Of a stretch of DNA of 60,578 nt, positions 15,169 through 23,081 are shown piece after piece. Every line of letters begins with the position of its first letter. The stretch's first letter is position 1. The notes below the pieces were generated by a model. It did no database searches. It saw nothing but the letters and a program-made list of their open reading frames with translations, and was not told the origin of the DNA. The stretch covers positions 1 to 60,578 of the IMG/VR virus record IMGVR_UViG_3300006735_005646. One strand, given 5' to 3'. The position numbers and the translations under genes are program-made. This DNA comes from a virus.

Positions 15169-15297
15169 CTAATTTCCTTGTATAAATTTTACCAATAGTA
15201 TTCCCGCGACGAATGATGCTATCGCTACAATCGCTCCACTTGGAGTTGAAAGTTGATGCACCTTACTATCTATCCATTGTTTCCAGTAATTGTTCAT
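15169..15297 (-). CDS. 42-aa single-span membrane protein
   Basis: ATG at 15297 with GAGGAAA 6 bases upstream, inside the end of the serine protease gene. The product has a polar N-terminus (MNNYWKQWIDSKVHQL) and one hydrophobic helix (GAIVAIASFVAGILLVKF). Overlap with the protease gene suggests translational coupling. Function unknown; a small envelope partner of the protease is one possibility. Confidence 0.5.
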   Translation of the reverse strand: MNNYWKQWIDSKVHQLSTPSGAIVAIASFVAGILLVKFIQGN

Positions 15298-16024
15298 TTT
15301 TTATTTCCTCTATCCAACTTTTATAATATTCAACACTTGCACAAGCGTTCTCAAATATTAGTCCACCAGTCACACTGAAGTTTGCCATGATACCTATGAG
15401 TTTGTTTTCTCTGGTTAGGACTGCACCACCAGAGTCACCGAACCAGATAGATGCCTTTAGTGGGAGCATGACCATGAACTGCGGGTTTGAGATGAGTCTA
15501 CCGTAGTACCAAAAGGTGCCAGAGTTACTGTATCTCTTAATACCATGGCCATGCCCCACTGTAGTAAGAGGCATTCTCTTATAAACTGAGTCGTCAGGTT
15601 CGAGTAATTCTACGGGAGACTCATCTGATGGATGTTCCAAAACTATGATCGCTATATCGTGAAATCCGTAAACGCCGGGAATATGTTCTGTGTAATAAAT
15701 CACCTCCTTGATACAGATTTTATCACCGTCCGTTTCTGTCCAAACCAAATCTTCCTTCCCTTCTGTAACATGTGCAGCAGTAAGAACCAATGTTGGTTCA
15801 ATTAAAACACCAGTACCAATGAGTTTGTTGTTTTCTGAATAGTTAATTGAACCAACAAACTGATATGGATCAGGCCACAAATCTCTGAGGAGATATGTGA
15901 ACGGACCCGGTGGTTTCGGGGTTTCTTTTATTTCTATTTTTTGTGGCGGAGGAGTTATGGTAGTTGCTGTGCAACTTGTTAAACATAGTAAGGACGCTAA
16001 AACATATAAAATTGTCTTTCTCAT
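15266..16024 (-). CDS. lipoprotein trypsin-like serine protease
   Basis: 252 aa. The N-terminus is a lipoprotein signal peptide ending LTSC (Cys 18), followed by a Pro-rich linker (25-41). The chymotrypsin-fold triad is complete: H85 in LTAAHV, D123 in FHDIAIIVL and S198 in FGDSGGAV. The mature enzyme should sit on the periplasmic face of a membrane. Phage-coded exported proteases of this class are unusual; possible roles are degrading host receptor, blocking superinfection, or weakening the envelope at lysis. It is separated from the upstream polyprotein gene by a terminator, so it should have its own promoter, which I could not define. High confidence in fold, low in role. Confidence 0.85.
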   Translation of the reverse strand: MRKTILYVLASLLCLTSCTATTITPPPQKIEIKETPKPPGPFTYLLRDLWPDPYQFVGSINYSENNKLIGTGVLIEPTLVLTAAHVTEGKEDLVWTETDGDKICIKEVIYYTEHIPGVYGFHDIAIIVLEHPSDESPVELLEPDDSVYKRMPLTTVGHGHGIKRYSNSGTFWYYGRLISNPQFMVMLPLKASIWFGDSGGAVLTRENKLIGIMANFSVTGGLIFENACASVEYYKSWIEEIKNEQLLETMDR

Positions 16025-16062
16025 TCCATATATTATGTATAAGAGAAATGGCTAATAATAAG

Positions 16063-16083
16063 AAAAAACCTCTTAGAAAGAGG
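16063..16083 (-). terminator. Rho-independent terminator, possibly bidirectional
   Basis: Six-base stem cctctt (16069-16074) with aagagg (16078-16083), three-base loop, A-run on one side and T-run on the other. On the minus strand it follows the 470-aa polyprotein gene. Confidence 0.75.
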
Positions 16084-16144
16084 CTTTTTCCCGTGTGACT
16101 AATTATCTTTTTATTACGTTAACTTTCTCTATGTGTATATCACA

Positions 16145-17557
16145 CTACTTTTTCGAGGATCTAACATCTGGTTTACCAGGCATGTCTTGTCTATTAGTTA
16201 CAGTTTTTTTACCACCAGGTCCAACGGCAGTAATTTCATGTCCAATTTTAGTTGCGGGATTTAGTTTTATCTTTACTGCTTCTTTGATTGCATTCTTTTT
16301 ATTTGATTTGAAACCATTTGTTCCGAAAACATTGTTATTGATTGCAGGGATACCAACTCCTGCACCTTTCATGTTGTATTTTTGTAATTCTTTTGGGCAT
16401 TGGTAGTCTTCGCCTAATCTTTCCTTCGCTTTCATAAGACCTTTTGCTCGTCTGTTTGTGCTTGGTTTGTGCTTACCTTGATCTGTGTAAAGGTCTCTTG
16501 TTATTTGAGTTCTTGCTTTAGTTGCATAACTTCGGAGAGTTTTTTTATCTAATTCGTTAAGTGAACCTTCACCCAACTTTAGTTTTATGTTTGCTTTTTT
16601 CTGTTGTAATTGGCGAACTCTGTTTAGTTTTTGGGTTGCTTGTCTCTCAGTTTTTCCACGGCTTATAACTTTATCACCCTTGCTGACATCATACTTATCG
16701 AATCCGTGTCTGTCTTGCTTACCTGTATTTTGTGCCTTATACTTTCCATACACCATACTGCTTGCTTCACCAAGTTTCTTGACTGCCCTTTGAATTCCAC
16801 TTTGTCTCTTTTTTGTTATTCGTTCTGTTTTGCGGTAATCTCGTATTGCGGTGTTCTTTGCTCTTGCCGCGAGTTGCCTGACATTTCTTCTAGTTGGATT
16901 AGGTGCAGCGGCATTCATTGTATCATCAGCATCTTTAAATCTTTGTCCGGCGCGTCCTGATTCGTACCCCGATCTTTTAATGCTACCAGCAGCCTTATTG
17001 ATATAACTTCCGAGTGTGGACTTCTTCAACTCATCTAGATTCTCACCTTCTTCTGGCTCATGGTCTTCATGCACCTCACTTACAAGAATTTTAAGACTAT
17101 CGGTGGGAACTCCCTTTTCAACACCATGTTCAAACATGACATCGTACCAAGCAATTTGTCCATTCTCATCTGGCGTTGCATGTTTAGAATGAATGCATTG
17201 TCCTTCGCCATATTGTGTGTGTTCTACATGAGTGGCACAATCATGCTTTCCTTTTTTCTTTTTCTTCTCTTCAAGTTCAACAGATTCCTTCACAATGTCT
17301 TCAGCCTCATTCTCACCGGGTTGTTTCTTATTCTTGGTATCGCCTGAGATTTCCATGTCTCTAGCAGGTATATTCTTCGTAGTACCATCTTCAAATTTAA
17401 CCCTGTAGAACTCGTCACCTTCCGTCTCACCGTCTTGAGACACTTCTTTTCCAACTACCCCTCTCTTACCATTCACGATTACAGTTTTACCCTTCATGTG
17501 GTCTTCATTGAGGTTAATGATAGATTCTAACAGGTTTTGAAATTGCTTAGTTTCCAT
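16145..17557 (-). CDS. putative processed virion polyprotein with SH3-like and basic modules
   Basis: 470 aa; TAGGAG precedes the ATG. The start METKQFQNLLE resembles a capsid-targeting sequence. Many [LIV]xE sites follow: LLE11, LNE18, LEE97, LDE176, LGE264, LGE330, LNE335, LGE383, IKE426. Residues 23-70 and 112-157 look like two small SH3/Tudor-like barrels (YRVKFEDGTTKNIPARDMEI and a similar WYDVMFEHGVEKGVPTDSL). Two basic helical modules begin almost identically (LDELKKSTLGSY at 174 and LNELDKKTLRSY at 333), and each ends in LGE. Maturation by the prohead protease into discrete DNA-binding peptides is inferred. It is isolated on the strand opposite the other cargo genes. Confidence 0.65.
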   Translation of the reverse strand: METKQFQNLLESIINLNEDHMKGKTVIVNGKRGVVGKEVSQDGETEGDEFYRVKFEDGTTKNIPARDMEISGDTKNKKQPGENEAEDIVKESVELEEKKKKKGKHDCATHVEHTQYGEGQCIHSKHATPDENGQIAWYDVMFEHGVEKGVPTDSLKILVSEVHEDHEPEEGENLDELKKSTLGSYINKAAGSIKRSGYESGRAGQRFKDADDTMNAAAPNPTRRNVRQLAARAKNTAIRDYRKTERITKKRQSGIQRAVKKLGEASSMVYGKYKAQNTGKQDRHGFDKYDVSKGDKVISRGKTERQATQKLNRVRQLQQKKANIKLKLGEGSLNELDKKTLRSYATKARTQITRDLYTDQGKHKPSTNRRAKGLMKAKERLGEDYQCPKELQKYNMKGAGVGIPAINNNVFGTNGFKSNKKNAIKEAVKIKLNPATKIGHEITAVGPGGKKTVTNRQDMPGKPDVRSSKK

Positions 17558-17588
17558 GAGATTCTCCTATAGTGTATGCTATATGTAT

Positions 17589-17623
17589 AAAAAACAACCC
17601 CCCGTCCGAGGACAGGGGGGTTG
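17589..17623 (-). terminator. Rho-independent terminator of the porin unit
   Basis: Nine-base GC-rich stem (caacccccc with ggggggttg) extended by gtcc/ggac, followed on the minus strand by TTTTTT. A second small hairpin (cggga 17634-17638 with tcccg 17643-17647) sits between it and the porin stop. Confidence 0.9.
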
Positions 17624-17651
17624 CGTGAAGTGCCGGGATAAGTCCCGTATA

Positions 17652-18830
17652 TCAGAAACTAACGCTAAGTTGTGTTCTGAGTAGATACTGACCATTGGAG
17701 TCGCCTGCATTCCAACCGGAACGATAGAGATTCCATTCAGTACCAATAGCATCGAATGCATAACCAAGAGTAGTAGTCCAACGGACGTACTTATTGATGT
17801 CAACATTCGCACCAACCTCAAGGACGTTTAGATCAGAATCGGAAACACCAAGTTTACCGTACTGATAATTAACGAAACCTGTGAGGTTATCGGTGCATTG
17901 GTATGCAACTTCGGCGTTGAAACCGTAGTTCTTACCATATCCACCTACTGCATAATCAGCAGAAACCCATGAGACTTGTGCATTTAGAGGACCGTTGCTA
18001 TAACCAAAGTCAACGGTATAAGTGCCATAATCTTCGAGTTCTGACTGGTATGCGTATGCGGCTCCCAACTGGAAACCACCACCAAAGTCAACGTCACCAC
18101 GGACGCTGATACCATAATCATTATCTACAATGAATACATTCTCTGTACCGAATCCATCATTGTATGAAACAGAGAGGTCCAACCAGTCAAAGTCCTTGCT
18201 GAACTGGACACCCTGTGATCTTCCTTGACCAAACGTAGTAGCGAGAATGGTGTATTCACCTTCAACATTATCCAATGGTGAATCGGTGAAGTCCTTATAG
18301 AACGCAGTGACAAACTGTCCTGCTTGGAAGTCAACACCCCAACCCAAGTCCATTGTGGTATAGGCGTCAACGAGTTCCATAGTGCCATTTGTATAGTCAC
18401 TAAACTCACCACTTACATAATAACCAATCTTTCCTAGAATCTCACCCGAAACTTCGAGACGAGCATAGGGAATACTGAACTGATTATTTTCAGCGACACC
18501 ACCATCGTTGTTATAACTCCAACGAGTAATGGCAAAACCACCCACGTTAACAGTGACGGGTTGTGCATCCGCCATCATCATTGTGCGTGCATCAGCATCA
18601 GCCATGACATCTTGTACCATAGCCTTTACTTCTTCGCTTCGACGAGTTTCCAACCAACTTGGTTCTTGGTTCGCATCCAATGTTGCGATCTTTGCTTCTG
18701 CTGCATCGAGACGAGCCTGTAGATCCTCATATGAAGGACCGTCAGCAAGTGCAGGTGCAGCGAATGATGCTACAACAATTGCAGCAGCAAGACCACCGTA
18801 CATCATCCACTTTTTCTTTGAAATATTCAT
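17652..18830 (-). CDS. phage-encoded outer-membrane porin
   Basis: 392 aa with the strongest ribosome binding site in the window (AAGGAGGT, 7 bases from the ATG). A signal peptide ends near residue 29 (FAAPALA then DG). A coiled coil follows (DLQARLDAAEAKIATLD), then a WLETRRSEEVKAMVQDVMAD segment, and from about 90 on a 16-strand-type beta barrel with alternating aromatic strands (NNQFSIPYARLEVSGEI, GFVNYQYGKL). It ends in Phe (LSVSF), the usual assembly signal. The architecture fits phosphate-selective OprO/OprP-like porins. The segment after the coiled coil looks like that of planctomycete porins, from memory. It is co-transcribed with the 64-aa gene from a sigma70 promoter and closed by its own terminator. 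A role in nutrient uptake or in changing the host surface is inferred. Confidence 0.85.
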   Translation of the reverse strand: MNISKKKWMMYGGLAAAIVVASFAAPALADGPSYEDLQARLDAAEAKIATLDANQEPSWLETRRSEEVKAMVQDVMADADARTMMMADAQPVTVNVGGFAITRWSYNNDGGVAENNQFSIPYARLEVSGEILGKIGYYVSGEFSDYTNGTMELVDAYTTMDLGWGVDFQAGQFVTAFYKDFTDSPLDNVEGEYTILATTFGQGRSQGVQFSKDFDWLDLSVSYNDGFGTENVFIVDNDYGISVRGDVDFGGGFQLGAAYAYQSELEDYGTYTVDFGYSNGPLNAQVSWVSADYAVGGYGKNYGFNAEVAYQCTDNLTGFVNYQYGKLGVSDSDLNVLEVGANVDINKYVRWTTTLGYAFDAIGTEWNLYRSGWNAGDSNGQYLLRTQLSVSF

Positions 18831-18860
18831 AGGATTACCTCCTTGAATCGAATGAACGAC

Positions 18861-19055
18861 TCAGGTTCCTACTGCGTTTGTTGCAGCGTGCCAAAGAGAC
18901 TGGACTGCATCTGCAACCCAAACAACACCACCCCATGAATATGGAAGAAGTGCAAGAGTGATTAGCATACTACGGCAGATGCCAACCTTACCAAGAGTTT
19001 TTGTAACAACGTCGTTTTCGCATCCCACGACAGGACACTTACTTGTATTAGCCAT
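18861..19055 (-). CDS. 64-aa Cys-containing membrane protein
   Basis: ATG at 19055 follows TAAGGAG. The N-terminal part has three cysteines (CPVVGCEND, GICRSM), followed by a hydrophobic stretch (MLITLALLPYSWGGVVWVADAV). It is the first gene after the consensus promoter and structured leader, 30 bases before the porin, so it is very probably expressed with it. I do not recognise the family. It could help porin delivery or act in the inner membrane. Confidence 0.6.
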   Translation of the reverse strand: MANTSKCPVVGCENDVVTKTLGKVGICRSMLITLALLPYSWGGVVWVADAVQSLWHAATNAVGT

Positions 19056-19080
19056 ATTATTTCTCCTTATAAGAAAATGA

Positions 19081-19156
19081 AACCCCGGCTAAAGGGTTGG
19101 TGCTGAATGCACCATGAGTCAACTCCGACTCAGTAATGTGTCACTTATATAGTGAC
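19081..19156 (-). ncRNA. structured 5' leader: four tandem hairpins
   Basis: Four perfect adjacent stems lie in the untranslated leader of the 64-aa/porin transcript: gtcact/agtgac (19140-19156), tgagtc/gactca (19115-19132), ggtgc/gcacc (19099-19113) and aaccc/gggtt (19081-19098). The promoter lies upstream at 19198-19225 and the ribosome binding site follows at about 19062. No T-run follows any stem, so termination is unlikely. mRNA stabilisation or ligand sensing are possible readings. No known riboswitch was recognised. Confidence 0.6.
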
Positions 19157-19197
19157 TTAGTATTCTCAACAAACCTTGAAGAGATAATTAACCTCCC

Positions 19198-19225
19198 ATT
19201 ATAGTTCTATAACGGGACATGTCAA
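19198..19225 (-). promoter_or_regulatory. consensus sigma70 promoter for the 64-aa/porin unit
   Basis: Minus-strand TTGACA (19225-19220), 16-base spacer, TATAAT (19203-19198): both boxes are perfect consensus. It lies just after the nrdJ stop, so the envelope unit has its own host-type (early) promoter. Confidence 0.85.
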
Positions 19226-19242
19226 ACTAAAATTAATATTTT

Positions 19243-21171
19243 TTATTTCGTTAAATCGACGATTTCACATGAACCACCGCTACAAGCGAGGGTTTGAGAA
19301 CCAGATGTGTTATCTTCTTTCTCATAATCTGATAATTTTTCCCAATCCACACCTGTTGGCATCTTTTTAAGAAGTTCCTCATAGTCCTTCTTTGTGCAGT
19401 CTTGGTATGGTGCTTGTCTATAATTATGATCCGAATGTGGTAGGAATGAAACGCCACTCACTTCATCGAAGTGCTTGTAAACCCATGCACCTACTTCCAT
19501 CCACTCATGTTCCTTCACAGTTACAGTAACACTTGGTTTATGTTCACACCAATGTCTTTGGTATAGAAGCCAATGTTCAAGTTGTTCGATTGCTGTCATT
19601 TCTGTTCTCACAACACAACCATCTGGTGCCTTTACTGGGAAAGAAAATACCATAGTATGTTCTGGTTTCATTACATCTGGTTCCGCAGGGAATCCCTTAT
19701 CGATCATAAATTTACACAATGGATCTTTAACATCTGCACGAACTGTACGAATGTAATATTCAGAGTGTCGAGCATGAATACCTGAAGAAGCATCAACCAA
19801 TTGTGAGACAGTACCACTCGGTTTTACACAGGTGATCGCGGCCGATTGGTTGATATTAAACTTCTTCGCAAGTTGCTTGTTCGTTTCCACCGCAGTTTCA
19901 CGAAGAGTCTTCAGTGTCTTCTCAAGAACTTCTGTTCCTTTTCTACCATTCATGAGATCATTGTCCATAATACCAGTAAGCGAAACACCAAGAAGTCTTT
20001 CTTCTTCGCAGTTGTTCTTCCACTCACTTGAAAGATAACGGAAGTTTGTAAGAGTAGATTGCCATGTTCCAAGAATAGTGGCAAGTCGAACCTTCTCCTT
20101 CAGAGTTTCAACCGTGTCTTCTTTACGAACCACCACTTCGGTAAGATTACAGAACTCTCTATCACGAAGAAGAATCTCGGAACAAGGATTGCAACCAAAA
20201 TCATAATTAGGATCACGGCGATCTGAAAGTTTCTCTACGGTCTTCTTAGCAGCATCACGATTGAAAATACCACGTTCACCACTCTTGGACTTATAGAGTG
20301 AAACCCACTCGTCCATAAACGTACCAATCTCTGGTTTTTCTTTGTATGCTACTGAGTTGTTCGACAATGCTCGCTGTGGGTTTTCATGCCACCACTGACC
20401 AGTTTTCGCTTCCCGCATTCGTTCATCCGTAAGAGACGATAACGAAATAAGGGCACTTCTTCGTACTCCCCCGACAACGACAACTTCCGCAATCTTACAG
20501 ATGATATCATGGCATTCGATAGAGGTGAGTTTTCGTCCAGAAGCCTTCTTATAGGTATCCACCGTGAATTTGAACAGATCATCCAGTGGTTCTGGTCCCG
20601 AACTTCTACCACCGAAAGTTTTAAGTCGTTCCCCCGCAGGACGGACTTTCGATACATCCCATTGAGGAATTTGACCACTAATGAGTAACGATGTAAGTTC
20701 CTTGTAGGCTTTCGCCCAACCCAACTTGCTATCCTGTACCACAATTGTTGTATCACTGTCTTCAAACTCCTCTGCAATCGTAGCCAACTTTCCTAAGAAA
20801 TCTCTTTCGACACTGAAACCAACACCAGTACCACACATGAGAATGTAAAGAATTTCATCAAAGGAACGGACTCTTCCTGCACTCACATACGCACAGTTGT
20901 ATCCTGCAACATGATCACGCTTCAGTGCTTCTCCTGCGGTCATCAATGCTCTCATCGAAGGCATGACATTTAAATCAATGATTGCACTTTGCAATTCTTC
21001 TCTTTCTTTCTTAGATACTTTGTAGTTCTGACTCTCTTCTAGGTGTTCTACAAAAAAATCGAAGTAGCGAGAAACAGTTTCTTCCCATGTTTCTCTTCTA
21101 CCCTTCTCGTCTATCCAACGAGAATATCGGCTCAAATGTATAAAATCTTGAAAGGGTGTTGGTAATGACAT
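19243..21171 (-). CDS. nrdJ: class II (B12-dependent) ribonucleotide reductase, monomeric type
   Basis: 642 aa; GGAG lies 10 bases before the ATG. It reduces ribonucleotides to deoxyribonucleotides using adenosylcobalamin. Visible residues: C93 (YNCAYV) and C341 (FCNLTEVV) as the redox pair; N328, C330 and E332 in FGCNPCSEILL as the radical site; and a C-terminal CSGGSC (C630, C635) with the same spacing as the swinging cysteines of Lactobacillus RTPR. It is about 100 residues shorter than RTPR (739), with roughly 50 lost between the redox Cys and the radical site. The phage needs cobalamin from its host. It ends the nucleotide-replication operon, and an additional late promoter precedes it. 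Confidence 0.9.
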   Translation of the reverse strand: MSLPTPFQDFIHLSRYSRWIDEKGRRETWEETVSRYFDFFVEHLEESQNYKVSKKEREELQSAIIDLNVMPSMRALMTAGEALKRDHVAGYNCAYVSAGRVRSFDEILYILMCGTGVGFSVERDFLGKLATIAEEFEDSDTTIVVQDSKLGWAKAYKELTSLLISGQIPQWDVSKVRPAGERLKTFGGRSSGPEPLDDLFKFTVDTYKKASGRKLTSIECHDIICKIAEVVVVGGVRRSALISLSSLTDERMREAKTGQWWHENPQRALSNNSVAYKEKPEIGTFMDEWVSLYKSKSGERGIFNRDAAKKTVEKLSDRRDPNYDFGCNPCSEILLRDREFCNLTEVVVRKEDTVETLKEKVRLATILGTWQSTLTNFRYLSSEWKNNCEEERLLGVSLTGIMDNDLMNGRKGTEVLEKTLKTLRETAVETNKQLAKKFNINQSAAITCVKPSGTVSQLVDASSGIHARHSEYYIRTVRADVKDPLCKFMIDKGFPAEPDVMKPEHTMVFSFPVKAPDGCVVRTEMTAIEQLEHWLLYQRHWCEHKPSVTVTVKEHEWMEVGAWVYKHFDEVSGVSFLPHSDHNYRQAPYQDCTKKDYEELLKKMPTGVDWEKLSDYEKEDNTSGSQTLACSGGSCEIVDLTK

Positions 21172-21203
21172 AATTCACTTCTCCATGATACGGTGTATGA
21201 ATT

Positions 21204-21211
21204 TATTTATA
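21204..21211 (-). promoter_or_regulatory. T4-type late promoter before nrdJ
   Basis: TATAAATA on the minus strand right after the thyX stop, 32 bases before the nrdJ ATG. It would let nrdJ be expressed late, apart from the early operon. Confidence 0.65.
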
Positions 21212-21973
21212 TTAGTTTGTAAGTTCGGACCAGGAAACTGGGAATAAAGGTTTTATAATTTTTCCAACTGCTTCTGCATACTGTTGAATTTCCCATTGAG
21301 CGTGTTCGTCAATTCGTTGCTTATAGAATCTTGCGTATGCGGCAAGAGAACCAGTCCAGTACCATTCAGTGTACATTGCTTGAGGTAAAGCAAATCGTGC
21401 TTGCTCTGGTGCAACATTCGATGAAAGCAACTCTTCATATGTACGCAATGCACTTTGCATTGTTGCTTTGTATGATTCATATAAGGGATGGGTAGCAAAT
21501 CCTCCAGATGTTTCACCACCACCATCTCTACATTCTAATAGTCCACCACTACCCTGTTTCATAGATTTGTCTGGTCTTGAACGCCACTGTGGAAAATAGA
21601 ACTCGGGTGCTTCATCAACATATCTGCGACTGACTTCGTTTTCTACGAATCCTTGCTTGTGCTTAAAGAACTGAGTCCGAATTGAAATCGGTGCTTTGAT
21701 TCTGAGAGTAATCTGTGGGTGAGCGAATGGTGTCCAGTGATTGTGTTTCGCAAGATATCGAATGAGTTTCACATCACGATCTGGTAGTTTACGAACATCA
21801 GAAGGACGAAACCTAGAGTTGCTTTTCTTCAGTCTAGTTTCTACTTCCTTGTCAACTTCCCATTCACTTTCATTGTTAAATGAAACACGGGCAGAGTTAC
21901 ACACAGTCAAATCACTTCCCATGCTGTCAACAAGATGCACATGACCATTATCTAATACATTCTCTTTGTTCAT
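21212..21973 (-). CDS. thyX: flavin-dependent thymidylate synthase ThyX
   Basis: ATG at 21973 (MNKENVL, 253 aa) is preferred because GAGGAG precedes it at good spacing; an ATG at 21997 lies before that site. ThyX makes dTMP from dUMP with FAD and methylene-tetrahydrofolate. The motif RHRxxSxNExSxRY appears in altered form as KHKQGFVENEVSRRY (104-118), with Lys for Arg and one extra residue. An inserted Gly-rich loop (GSGGLLECRDGGGETSGG) follows at about 138-155. Downstream of primase and upstream of nrdJ in the same direction, it joins dUTPase in dTTP supply. Confidence 0.88.
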   Translation of the reverse strand: MNKENVLDNGHVHLVDSMGSDLTVCNSARVSFNNESEWEVDKEVETRLKKSNSRFRPSDVRKLPDRDVKLIRYLAKHNHWTPFAHPQITLRIKAPISIRTQFFKHKQGFVENEVSRRYVDEAPEFYFPQWRSRPDKSMKQGSGGLLECRDGGGETSGGFATHPLYESYKATMQSALRTYEELLSSNVAPEQARFALPQAMYTEWYWTGSLAAYARFYKQRIDEHAQWEIQQYAEAVGKIIKPLFPVSWSELTN

Positions 21974-22025
21974 TTCTTTTTTCTCCTCTTCCACCATAGC
22001 AACAATCTACCAAAGAAATCAATCC

Positions 22026-23081
22026 TCATACTTTTCTCCATTCTCTAAACCGTAGTCTCGCTTCAAGTCCTCTGTATGTGTTATCATCAATCAATTTTTG
22101 AATTTTACGAGTTGACATTCTATACACCATATCATTGATATCTTTCTCTGAAATATTATCTGGCCAAATACAAACGTCTCTGTCTAACTCAATCAATTTT
22201 TCAATGTATGCACAAATCTGTCGGTTGCGTGGCTCGTTATCGAGAATGTAAGTCATCTCCGAATTTTCAAATCGTAGTGGAACTTCTTTTAACGCACCTG
22301 CACCAACCATTGCTGTTGAATTTTCCAAGAATAAACTATCAATCGGACCTTCTACCACATACACACGTTTCTTTGGATCTACTCTCCAAAGTCCATACCA
22401 CAATCGGTCAATACTTTTATCACCTTTAATTGTAATATACTTAACTGTCTCTCTTGCCCTAACCTCATCTGCCATATTCAACGCTCTACCCTGACAAGCA
22501 ACAACATTTCCATGACTATTAAAGAAAGGAATTACCAACCTTTCCTCTTTGCCATAAAGTGTGTTATCTTCATCTAGGTTACCTGCAAATGTAGTGAAAT
22601 CATCTGTATAATACAACAACTTGAAATGTTGTTTTGGAATCATTCTCATGTTTGCAAACTTAACTGCTACATGTTCTTCAGGTAATTCAGTAAGACAAAC
22701 CAAGTCATCAAGTAGTTTATCTTTCTTTTTAAATTTTGGTTTTGAGTTTTTGAATCTGAACAAATCTTCTTCCTTGGGTTTCTTATAATTTGACTTTCCG
22801 TTCTCTCCGTTTCGATATCTCTCTAGAGAATATTCTTTACACAACGAAGGTGCAACATCCTTTAAGAAATTATATAGGTTGTGTCCCACACTACAGTTGT
22901 GACATTTATAGAAAAAATCATTTCCTTTTTGATAAAAGAATCCTCTTGCTTTGTTCTTGTTCTTTGATGAGTCTCCACAAATAGGACATCTACAGTTTGC
23001 TAGGTTTTCCTTCTTCCACTTAAAGTTTTGAAGTTGTGCAGAAACCATGTTTATGAATTTTTTATCAATATAAGTACTCAT
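22026..23081 (-). CDS. 61: DNA primase (T4 gp61-like)
   Basis: ATG at 23081 (MSTYIDKKF, 351 aa) overlaps the helicase stop; an upstream in-frame start at 23093 is less likely. A zinc ribbon (C32, C35 in CPICGD and C60, C63 in CHNC) is followed by a basic linker and a TOPRIM domain (VVEGPIDSLF, E244 and D248; later YILDNEP). In T4 it pairs with gp41 to make pentaribonucleotide primers, and the adjacent helicase gene fits this. Confidence 0.93.
   Translation of the reverse strand: MSTYIDKKFINMVSAQLQNFKWKKENLANCRCPICGDSSKNKNKARGFFYQKGNDFFYKCHNCSVGHNLYNFLKDVAPSLCKEYSLERYRNGENGKSNYKKPKEEDLFRFKNSKPKFKKKDKLLDDLVCLTELPEEHVAVKFANMRMIPKQHFKLLYYTDDFTTFAGNLDEDNTLYGKEERLVIPFFNSHGNVVACQGRALNMADEVRARETVKYITIKGDKSIDRLWYGLWRVDPKKRVYVVEGPIDSLFLENSTAMVGAGALKEVPLRFENSEMTYILDNEPRNRQICAYIEKLIELDRDVCIWPDNISEKDINDMVYRMSTRKIQKLIDDNTYRGLEARLRFREWRKV

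Noticed and set aside
19081-19200. Possible tRNA or tRNA-like fold in the porin leader
   Set aside because: The four stems are adjacent and short; there is no acceptor stem, anticodon arm or CCA-side pairing.
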